A stretch of DNA of 64,000 nt from the NCBI GenBank assembly GCA_001829495.1, contig MIBJ01000046.1:19860-83859 (forward strand). The letters run 5' to 3'. This DNA comes from Spirochaetes bacterium RBG_16_49_21. GTDB taxonomy: Bacteria; Spirochaetota; UBA4802; UBA5550. Under the pieces are notes generated by a model. That model saw only the letters and a program-made list of their open reading frames with translations. It ran no database searches and was not told where the DNA came from. Position numbers and translations under genes: made by a program. Shown here one piece after another: positions 17,992 through 25,101 of this stretch. Position 1 is the first letter of the stretch. The number at the start of each line of letters is the position of its first letter.

Positions 17992-18522
17992 TTACAACCG
18001 GTACAGGGTATAGATTTCGTTTTTAAAAAGCACGGGGAAATTGTATTTCTTTTTCGATGCCGTCAAGAAATAACCTGCGCCATACTGGCTCTTGATCAGC
18101 TGAATTCTCTCCGGAGGCAATGAATCATACAACTTTTTCAACTCTGAATCGGCGTTCCAGCGCGTGTTAATTTCCATCGGGGGAATACCCGTCAGATCCA
18201 TCTCCTTGAGATTGATGCCCATCTGAATCTGGAAACGCTTGATTGCTTCCATTATGAATTGCTTGTTGTACGACGCGCCATTGATAATATTGACATCATA
18301 AAAAGCATCCCGCCTCGTGCCCTGCCACCAGTAGAAATAGATCGGAATGATAAAACGCGCATCAGGCGGAGTATTTTTTTTCACCCATTCGACCACGGGA
18401 CGTTCATAATTATTAACAAATGAAGTAAATGAATCCTTCTCGTTGAATTTTTTCATAATACCTGCCATGAAACAGAGAAGGATGATAATGAAGCCGATTG
18501 CTTTAAACCGTTGATCATTCAT
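17992..18522 (-). CDS. Membrane-anchored protein resembling the detached C-terminal domain of a GT-C-like protein
   Basis: A 176-residue protein with one N-terminal transmembrane helix (FKAIGFIIILLCFMAGIM) and a soluble domain starting with VVEWVKKNTPPDARFIIP. That block is typical of the extracytoplasmic tail found at the C-terminus of many multi-pass GT-C-like or DUF6798-like membrane proteins. Here it begins exactly at the end of such a protein, with a 4-bp ATGA overlap, so it looks like a natural split or an old frameshift stabilised as two genes. No catalytic motif is visible. Confidence 0.65.
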   Translation of the reverse strand: MNDQRFKAIGFIIILLCFMAGIMKKFNEKDSFTSFVNNYERPVVEWVKKNTPPDARFIIPIYFYWWQGTRRDAFYDVNIINGASYNKQFIMEAIKRFQIQMGINLKEMDLTGIPPMEINTRWNADSELKKLYDSLPPERIQLIKSQYGAGYFLTASKKKYNFPVLFKNEIYTLYRL

Positions 18523-20186
18523 TGTTTGAGTGCTCCCGATTGATCCTTCTGAAAAAGCCCCTGGAAAGAAATGAGTTCCCGTGACATGATGACCGTGGAT
18601 GTAACAAGGATAATGGCCATGATGAGGACGAGTAAATAAGCCTGAATTTTTGCATCCCGGGCAGACCTTTTTTTGGAAACCCAGAGACCAATCGCGGTGA
18701 TTATCGCATAAGCTGAGGCAGCGGGTAAGACGATAATTATTCCGCGGAAATATTCACAGGTTATAATATCCTTGATTTGCTTGTAAAATAGCTTATCTAT
18801 AAAAAGCAGCATATTTTTTAATTGAAAAAACGTCAGCAGATTCCTTTCCGGACTGAACGGATTAAAAACGGAAAGATAAAATAAATACATGAACGCGGCC
18901 AGAATCAGTGCGATATTGACGGTCCACATGATGGCCGGCGCATCTTTTTGCGTAATGCACTGGTATATGAAATACAAAAAGCATATAAACGCAATTTCAA
19001 ACAAGTAATAATGACAATAATATAAGGCCGCAGCTCTTCCCGCTCTTATATCACCGGCCATCACAGAAAAAAATAGAATGAACAAAAGGCATATGCTTAT
19101 AGAAGAATAAAACCAGCCATCCTTTATTCTATAAAAAGCGGCTCCTGCTAGAACAATATAACACATCGTGCTTCCATAGGTCAAATAACGGAAAAACCAA
19201 AGATTATATACCGCGATTATTTTGAAGTAATATGAATTCAGAATCTCGAAAAAAACAAACAAAAGTATTGTGACAAGCAAGGACAGTATTTTAATAAATT
19301 TCCTTTTCCGTGCAGGTTCACTCGTATTGATGAATATGACCAGGAGTAATATCGTGGAGAAAAAAAGCGCAATGCCGATGTGAAACATCGGTATTGTATC
19401 AATAAATACCGTTTGCGGTTGGAGAAATCTCACATACCTCCATATCAGGTCCGCATCAAGCGCTTGTTTTACAGAGCCGTGTATGGTGAAAAATACAACC
19501 TTAAGCATGCTCAACGTTACGGGAAACGTAACCATGATAAATAGTGCGACGGATACCGCTAATTCCTTAACGGGCTTCCTTCTGATATCCAGGAGCATAT
19601 AAAGAAAAAACAGGATTATGAATGCCAGCGGCAATATCGGATGGCACCCAAATGATAATCCCAGAAATAAAGACGACAATCTATACCTGTCATTCAGCCA
19701 GTATAAAATTCCCAGCATGAGGAATGAAAAAGAAAGCGCATCCGGGTTTGAGTTGTCGATGATCCATACAGTGGAGTAATGAATTCCAAAGAACAATCCC
19801 GTATATAGAAACAAGACCACAGACAGAAGGCCCGCGAGTTTGTTCTCAAATACCGTTATCGTGATTTTATAGATCGACCAGACAATCACCGTGAGACAAA
19901 AAAACGCAATGATAGCCTTGATATAATCGTTTGGAATCCCGAGAGTTTTATACAGGAAAGAGAACAGATAGAAAACCGGCAGATTGGCGCTTTTAAACGC
20001 TGCCGGCTGAGCAGACGCAGACTTCATATCGACATAATCAGATATGTCTGCCCCAGTCAGGTAAGCATTTGTATGAAAAATGGCGCTAAAGTGAAAAATA
20101 ATAATGATGAAAAGAATTATTTCGTATCTGTACTTTCGTACCTTCTCAAACAGGTAACCCAATATCGTTGTCATGACATGCATCAT
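18519..20186 (-). CDS. Multi-pass membrane protein, GT-C-like
   Basis: A 555-residue integral membrane protein with roughly 12-13 hydrophobic segments. Residue Asp45 in the first periplasmic loop (TGADISDYVDMKS) resembles the acidic motif after TM1 of GT-C glycosyltransferases that use polyprenyl-phosphate sugars. It lacks the usual large soluble C-terminal domain, which appears to be encoded separately by the next gene (4-bp overlap). It is the first gene of the leftward operon. The surrounding DNA is more AT-rich than the genes after it. Confidence 0.7.
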   Translation of the reverse strand: MMHVMTTILGYLFEKVRKYRYEIILFIIIIFHFSAIFHTNAYLTGADISDYVDMKSASAQPAAFKSANLPVFYLFSFLYKTLGIPNDYIKAIIAFFCLTVIVWSIYKITITVFENKLAGLLSVVLFLYTGLFFGIHYSTVWIIDNSNPDALSFSFLMLGILYWLNDRYRLSSLFLGLSFGCHPILPLAFIILFFLYMLLDIRRKPVKELAVSVALFIMVTFPVTLSMLKVVFFTIHGSVKQALDADLIWRYVRFLQPQTVFIDTIPMFHIGIALFFSTILLLVIFINTSEPARKRKFIKILSLLVTILLFVFFEILNSYYFKIIAVYNLWFFRYLTYGSTMCYIVLAGAAFYRIKDGWFYSSISICLLFILFFSVMAGDIRAGRAAALYYCHYYLFEIAFICFLYFIYQCITQKDAPAIMWTVNIALILAAFMYLFYLSVFNPFSPERNLLTFFQLKNMLLFIDKLFYKQIKDIITCEYFRGIIIVLPAASAYAIITAIGLWVSKKRSARDAKIQAYLLVLIMAIILVTSTVIMSRELISFQGLFQKDQSGALKQ

Positions 20187-20346
20187 CCTATTTTGCGTAA
20201 CTTCATTACAGTCATATTCGTTAACTTTTATGTTGACTTAAGAAATCGCGGCGACCCAAGTTATCATTGCATGCGGAATGCAAAGATAAAGAACTCAGCG
20301 CTGTATTTGATAAAAAACTACTTGAAATATTGCAAATCAATCCAGT

Positions 20347-20352
20347 ATTATA
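20347..20352 (-). promoter_or_regulatory. Candidate -10 box for the leftward glycan operon
   Basis: The minus strand reads TATAAT exactly at these positions, about 160 nt before the ATG at 20186. A -35 at 17 nt is poor, so this is only a candidate. It is the best consensus -10 on the minus strand in the intergenic region. Confidence 0.3.
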
Positions 20353-20423
20353 AAAAATATTGTTCGCATTTAGGAATTTAGTTTTATTTTATGCAAGATA
20401 TTTTTATAAAAAAGTGTAATATA

Positions 20424-20452
20424 TTGGAAATTAATTATTGCAAGGATACAAT
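20424..20452 (+). promoter_or_regulatory. Candidate sigma-70 promoter for the rightward sugar operon
   Basis: TTGGAA (20424-20429) and TACAAT (20447-20452) are separated by 17 nt. It lies about 165 nt before the ATG at 20618. A terminator-like hairpin lies between it and the gene. Confidence 0.35.
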
Positions 20453-20468
20453 GTATAACTTAAAAATG

Positions 20469-20503
20469 TGAAATTACTGTATTCATAATTTCATATTTTT
20501 TTT
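20469..20503 (+). terminator. Terminator-like hairpin in the leader of the sugar operon
   Basis: An 8-bp inverted repeat (TGAAATTA at 20469-20476, TAATTTCA at 20486-20493) with a 9-nt loop is followed within 2 nt by a run of eight T (20496-20503). The stem is A-T rich and weak. It could be an attenuator if the promoter at 20424 is real, or a terminator of upstream readthrough. Confidence 0.4.
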
Positions 20504-20617
20504 GGTTTCAGGCCGATATCATCGAAGAAATGAATATTGTGTGCCAGACACGAGCACAATTATATCTTGCGCATGCAATAACTTTTAATGATTATCAGGC
20601 ATTAATGAGGTTATTCA

Positions 20618-21676
20618 ATGCTGAACTTTGCCCTTGTTGGATGTGGGAGAATATCCCTCAGACACGCTGAGCTCCTGGGAACCGGCCAGATAAGCGGCGC
20701 GCGCCTCGTCTCCGCATGCGATATTATAGAACGTAGAGCGGCCGCTCTCGGGGAAAAGTACCATGTCCCCCATTACACGGACATGGACGAGATGATGGAA
20801 AAGGAGTCCATCGATGTCGTTTCGATCCTGACCCCCAGCGGAATGCACGCCGAGCACGGGATACACCTTGCCCGGTACAGGAAACATATCGTGGTGGAAA
20901 AACCCCTGGCCCTCACCCTGGACGAGGCGGACAAGTTCATCATGGCCTGCGACAGCAATAGGGTCAAACTATTCGTCATCAAGCAAAACCGTTTCAACCT
21001 TCCCGTGCAGAAACTGAAGGAATCCCTGGCCGCGGGTAGATTCGGCAAACTCACTCTCGGCACGGTGAGGGTCCGCTGGTGCCGCACCCAGGAATACTAC
21101 GACCAGGCCTCATGGCGCGGCACATGGAAATACGACGGCGGCGTATTGACCAACCAGGCAAGCCACCATGTCGACCTTCTCGAGTGGATGATGGGTGATG
21201 TGGAAAGCGTGTTCGCCAAAAGCGCCACCGCGCTCGTCAATATTGAATCCGAGGACACGGCAGTGGTGTTGTTGAAATTCACCAGTGGCGCTCTTGGAAT
21301 CATTGAGGCGACCACTGCGACCCGGCCCAAGGACCTCGAGGGGTCGATTTCAATACTCGGGGAAAGAGGCACGGTTGAAATCGGTGGCTTCGCGGTAAAT
21401 GAGATAAAAGTCTGGAATTTCGTCGACTTGAACGATGAAGACGCCGAGATCATCCAGAAATATTCGATCAACCCGCCAAACGTATACGGCTTCGGGCACA
21501 AAGCCTATTACGAACACGTGGTGGATTCGATCTGCAAAAACACGAAGCAGCTTGTGGACGGCCTCGAGGGCAGGAAAAGCCTCGAGCTCATATCCGCGAT
21601 ATACGAGTCCATAGAGACCGGGAAAGAAGTGATTCTCAGGTTCAAGCCGAAGATGTGCAGGCTGGGGCTTAAATGA
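20618..21676 (+). CDS. wbpB: Gfo/Idh/MocA-family NAD-dependent sugar dehydrogenase (WbpB/WlbA-like)
   Basis: A 352-residue oxidoreductase with an N-terminal Rossmann domain (FALVGCGRISLRHAELL), the family EKP motif in VVEKPLALTLDEA at about 103-115, and a C-terminal alpha/beta domain with the catalytic NQASHHVDLLEWM block at about 183-196. In the Wbp/Wlb pathway this enzyme oxidises UDP-GlcNAcA at C3. The two following genes encode the matching acetyltransferase and aminotransferase. The order B-D-E and the 4-bp overlap with the acetyltransferase gene support the assignment. The specific substrate is inferred from context. Confidence 0.8.
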   Translation: MLNFALVGCGRISLRHAELLGTGQISGARLVSACDIIERRAAALGEKYHVPHYTDMDEMMEKESIDVVSILTPSGMHAEHGIHLARYRKHIVVEKPLALTLDEADKFIMACDSNRVKLFVIKQNRFNLPVQKLKESLAAGRFGKLTLGTVRVRWCRTQEYYDQASWRGTWKYDGGVLTNQASHHVDLLEWMMGDVESVFAKSATALVNIESEDTAVVLLKFTSGALGIIEATTATRPKDLEGSISILGERGTVEIGGFAVNEIKVWNFVDLNDEDAEIIQKYSINPPNVYGFGHKAYYEHVVDSICKNTKQLVDGLEGRKSLELISAIYESIETGKEVILRFKPKMCRLGLK

Positions 21677-22266
21677 TCGCGGCCACTTCCATCGTTTATC
21701 CCGGTGTGAAACTGGGCATCAACGTCACCATTGAAGATTTCTGCATAATCGGCGCACACTTCCGCGGCTTCGCGAACGAGGAAACCGTGATCGGGGATAA
21801 TGCGCTGATACGGTCACACACGGTCATTTACGCGGGCAACAGGATCGGAAACGATTTCCAGACCGGCAACAAGGCGAACATACGCGAACTGAATACAATC
21901 GGTAATAACGTAAGCATCGGGACGATGTCCGTCATCGAACACCACGTACAGATCGAGGACAACGTCAGGATACACGGCCAGGTGTTCGTACCGGAGTATT
22001 CTGTCCTCCAGAAAGACTGCTGGTTGGGCCCCCATGTCACCGTGACGAATGCCCGGTATCCGAAATCGCCGAACGCAAAAAGAGAACTCCACGGCGCGAC
22101 CATCGGCAGGAATGCGAAAATCGGGGCGCAGGTCACGATTTTGCCGGGGATCATGATTGGCGACAACGCGCTTGTCGGCGCGGGGAGCGTGGTCGTACAC
22201 GATGTGCCCGAAAACACGATTGTCGCAGGCAATCCCGCGCGCTTTCTCCGAAATAATTTTTATTAA
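21673..22266 (+). CDS. wbpD: Hexapeptide acetyltransferase (WbpD-like)
   Basis: A 197-residue left-handed beta-helix transferase: repeats begin at VYPGVKLGINVTIEDFCIIG and continue through IGNNVSIGTMSVIEHHVQIEDNVRIHG to VGAGSVVVHDVPENTIVAGNPAR. In the Wbp pathway WbpD N-acetylates the 3-amino group made by WbpE. The ATG start overlaps the stop of the dehydrogenase gene (ATGA at 21673-21676). The motif GPHVTVTNARYPK with a following RGATIG-like block (HGATIG) is found in WbpD/WlbB-type members. Confidence 0.8.
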   Translation: MIAATSIVYPGVKLGINVTIEDFCIIGAHFRGFANEETVIGDNALIRSHTVIYAGNRIGNDFQTGNKANIRELNTIGNNVSIGTMSVIEHHVQIEDNVRIHGQVFVPEYSVLQKDCWLGPHVTVTNARYPKSPNAKRELHGATIGRNAKIGAQVTILPGIMIGDNALVGAGSVVVHDVPENTIVAGNPARFLRNNFY

Positions 22267-22326
22267 TCCAGGACGGGACGGTCCACCTCATGACAGATTA
22301 TCATTGCACCGCCAGGTGAATCAGCC

Positions 22327-23454
22327 GTGATTAAATTCCTCGATCTGAAAGATCAGTATTACCGGATAAAGGGCGAAATAGACTCGGCGATTCACGACGT
22401 CATCGAATCAAGCGCCTTTATCGGCGGGAAGTTCGTTAAGGATTTCGAGGCCGCTTTCGCAGGCCTCCAGGGGTGCCGCCACTGCATCGGGGTCGCGAAC
22501 GGCACGGACGCAATCGAGATCGCCATCGAGGCCATGGGCCTTCCCCGGGGAAGCGAGATCATCGTTCCGGCAAACTCCTTTATTGCGACGTCCGAGGCGG
22601 TGACAAGAAGCGGGCACCGTGTCGTGTTCTGCGACTGTGGCCCGGGAAATTATACCATTTCCGTCAGCGACCTTGCGCAAAAAATTACCCCGCGGACCTC
22701 GGCCGTGATACCCGTCCATTTATACGGCCACCCGGCCGATATGGACGAAATCATACGGATCGCCCGCTCGAATAACATGAAAGTTATCGAGGACTCCGCG
22801 CAGGCGCACTGCGCAGAGTACCGGTCCAGGCGCGTCGGGTCCATCGGGGATATGGGGATCTTCAGCTTTTACCCGGGCAAAAACCTCGGGGCATACGGCG
22901 ACGGCGGGGCCATCGTAACCGGCAACGACGCGCTTGCGGCGAAATGCCGCATGATCGCGAACCACGGGAGGATCGAAAAGTATAACCACGAGTTCGAGGG
23001 GAGAAACTCGCGCCTCGATGGGATCCAGGCCGCGGTCCTAAACGTCAAGATGCGCCATCTCGAGGAATGGACGGAAAAAAGGATCGCGCTCGCCGCCCGG
23101 TACCACACCAATCTCCGCGACTGCACGGAAATCGTGCTGCCGCGATGCGAGTCATGGGCGCGTCACGTGTACCACCTGTATGTCATACGGACCCGGTGCC
23201 GCGACGAACTGGCCCAGTCCCTGAAAAACGGCGGCATCGAAACAGGGATCCACTACCCGATCGCGCTCCCCCGGCTCAAGGCGTATCAATACCTCAAGAC
23301 CCCGATTTCGGAAATGAATGCGATCGCTTATGACCGGGAGATTCTCAGCCTTCCCATGGGCGACCATCTTTCCATGAACGATATTGATGAAATCTCCGGC
23401 CGCATATTGGATTTTTTCAATAATGCGGCGACTACATCGAAAGACCGATATTAG
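22327..23454 (+). CDS. wbpE: DegT/DnrJ/EryC1-family PLP aminotransferase (WbpE-like)
   Basis: A 375-residue PLP-dependent sugar aminotransferase. Visible motifs: GVANGTDAIEIAIEAMG near residue 57, the PLP-ring-binding VIEDSAQAHCAEYRS at about 156, and the Schiff-base lysine in FSFYPGKNLGAYGDGGAIV at about 185. It would aminate the 3-keto sugar made by the upstream dehydrogenase using glutamate. The start is a GTG at 22327 preceded by CAGGTG, about 60 bp after the acetyltransferase gene. WbpA (the UDP-GlcNAc 6-dehydrogenase) is not in the window. Confidence 0.85.
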   Translation: MIKFLDLKDQYYRIKGEIDSAIHDVIESSAFIGGKFVKDFEAAFAGLQGCRHCIGVANGTDAIEIAIEAMGLPRGSEIIVPANSFIATSEAVTRSGHRVVFCDCGPGNYTISVSDLAQKITPRTSAVIPVHLYGHPADMDEIIRIARSNNMKVIEDSAQAHCAEYRSRRVGSIGDMGIFSFYPGKNLGAYGDGGAIVTGNDALAAKCRMIANHGRIEKYNHEFEGRNSRLDGIQAAVLNVKMRHLEEWTEKRIALAARYHTNLRDCTEIVLPRCESWARHVYHLYVIRTRCRDELAQSLKNGGIETGIHYPIALPRLKAYQYLKTPISEMNAIAYDREILSLPMGDHLSMNDIDEISGRILDFFNNAATTSKDRY

Positions 23455-23483
23455 AACAACTCCTGCCAATGCGGATCCAGAGG

Positions 23484-24524
23484 TCATTCCCCGCTATCGA
23501 TGTTCTTGATCGCGTCGAGTGTCAGGTGGTACTTGTTGTAATAAATGAAGCCAAGCGTGGCATTCACTGCAAGGCTGCAGAACCATGTCACCCAGGCATA
23601 ACTCATGCCGACCGAGGAAGACACATCATAGAATTTAACCAGGCAGAGCTGCACCGCGTAATGGTAGGTACCCACAAACCCGGGAGCCGCGGGGATCATG
23701 ACCGCAATGATGATAAAGCCGAGCAAAATGAAGCTAAACAGGAATTCCTTGCCTATGCCGAAGCCGAGAAGGCATAAGTAATTACTGAGGTTTACTAAAT
23801 TCCATTCGATGACGGTTATCAGTATTGCAGCCAGGAGATTTTTCATGTTCCCGAATACGCCGAGCCCTTGTATGAACAACCGTGCTAAGGAATCCACCCT
23901 GCCGGAGAATTTTTCCGGGAACGGGCGCATGGCCGTGCGAACGACCGCGAGGACCCTATCCGGGAAAAAATGCATTAACAGCAGTGCTCCCAGTGCCCCG
24001 GTGAATATGATACAGACGGTGACGATTGCTTTCGTCACATAAGAATCCGTGCCTCCCGGCACCATGGCCATCCGGCCGCCTGCAACAAGCCATAGGACAA
24101 GAACGAAAAGCATGATGGTGAAAATCCCATCGAATACGCGTTCGATGACGACAGTTGAAAAGGAAGCCATCTTGCTGATGTTGTACTTCCGGCCGATGAG
24201 ATAGGCCCGTATCACGTCACCGATCCGGGCCGGGAGAACGTTCAGCAGCAGGTTCGATATCATGATAATCTCGAACAGGCTTCGGACCGGGATGCGTTTT
24301 ATATGTACGAGCATATACCTCCATCGGATCGCCCGGAAATAGTTGGCAGCGAATATGGCGAGACACACCGGGATGATATAGAAATAATTCATAGCCTGGA
24401 ACGATTGTTTCACCTCGACCCAGCGGACATCCTTTAGCGACAGCCAGAGAAAGACAATGCTGATGGTAAAACCGATAATGGCTTTAATGATTTTCAATAG
24501 TAATGACTCCTCCGGTCGATGCAT
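23484..24524 (-). CDS. LPG-synthase-type flippase-like membrane protein (UPF0104)
   Basis: A protein of up to 346 residues with about eight transmembrane helices and the family-typical blocks NYFRAIRWRYML, NLLLNVLPARIGDVIRAYLIGRK, VVIERVFDG and PAAPGFVGTYHYAV. This is the lysylphosphatidylglycerol synthase TM/AglD-like family, associated with lipid or polyprenyl-glycan transfer. The ATG at 24524 precedes the GGAGGAG ribosome binding site, so translation may really start at the TTG at 24497 (spacing 9). It is transcribed opposite to the WbpB/D/E-like genes and ends 29 bp from wbpE. Confidence 0.8.
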   Translation of the reverse strand: MHRPEESLLLKIIKAIIGFTISIVFLWLSLKDVRWVEVKQSFQAMNYFYIIPVCLAIFAANYFRAIRWRYMLVHIKRIPVRSLFEIIMISNLLLNVLPARIGDVIRAYLIGRKYNISKMASFSTVVIERVFDGIFTIMLFVLVLWLVAGGRMAMVPGGTDSYVTKAIVTVCIIFTGALGALLLMHFFPDRVLAVVRTAMRPFPEKFSGRVDSLARLFIQGLGVFGNMKNLLAAILITVIEWNLVNLSNYLCLLGFGIGKEFLFSFILLGFIIIAVMIPAAPGFVGTYHYAVQLCLVKFYDVSSSVGMSYAWVTWFCSLAVNATLGFIYYNKYHLTLDAIKNIDSGE

Positions 24525-24552
24525 TCAAATGCACGGCGTGGCGGCTGTCGCC

Positions 24553-24589
24553 CCGGCCATCACCATGGCCGGATCACGTTCATAACGTG
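24553..24589. repeat. Two adjacent short stem-loops
   Basis: CCGGCCAT (24553-24560) pairs with ATGGCCGG (24565-24572) over a 4-nt loop, and CACGTT (24575-24580) pairs with AACGTG (24584-24589) over a 3-nt loop. They lie 28 bp upstream of the flippase-like gene start on the minus strand. They could be a leader structure or a terminator without a T-run. Confidence 0.5.
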
Positions 24590-24772
24590 AGCCGTGTCGG
24601 GCAGAGACATGACTCCAGGCTGGTGCGTGTACGCCTGCGCCTCTTTCGGATCGTACAAAATTATTTGTAAATGGACCAATCATGTTTGTCAATGATTAAT
24701 AGAAACCTTTACGATTGTTTCATTCACTCGGATCGCCGTGCTTTCTCGCCGGCAAATTAATATTGATATGAA

Positions 24773-25009
24773 TTATACAAGTCCTGCCCTAGGTGGCCTA
24801 TTAATAACCACAAGATAAAGAACATTTGACGCAAGCGGTTTTTCGATAAATACATGCTTTCCATTTTCCAGAGCGCTTTTCGCTAGTTCGTAATGCGGAT
24901 ACAGCGGAGACACGATTGCCGCAGCGTTAATTTCCTTCGAGCAAATAATGGCTCTGTAATCCTGCGTGGTCCTCAGTATCCATAGCCGATTATTCCTAGA
25001 TTGATCAAT
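24773..25009 (-). pseudogene. Degenerate remnant of a Gfo/Idh/MocA oxidoreductase
   Basis: On the minus strand, one frame (from about 25009) reads LINLGIIGYGY-stop-GP, the Rossmann start of WlbA-like dehydrogenases with TGA where Trp is expected. A shifted frame then reads INAAAIVSPLYPHYELAKSA and ENGKHVFIEKPLAS, the dinucleotide-domain end with the EKP motif, and stops with TAA at 24773-24775. The middle of the domain and the whole C-terminal domain are gone. It therefore carries a nonsense change, a frameshift and a deletion. It is not a recent copy of the intact dehydrogenase at 20618. Confidence 0.7.
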
Positions 25010-25101
25010 TTATTTACTCCAAAATGTCAATAATATATAATTATGCTTGCTATATAAATTATACTATCAGAAATATCTACGATAAACGTGGGGAAACAAT
25101 C

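Larger units (their letters stand above)
20187..20617. other. Divergent intergenic region between two glycan operons
   Basis: This AT-rich region of about 430 bp has no supported gene. It separates the leftward operon (start at 20186) from the rightward WbpB/D/E-like operon (start at 20618). It holds a candidate promoter on each strand and a terminator-like hairpin, all annotated separately. No JUMPstart/ops element was recognised. Confidence 0.7.
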
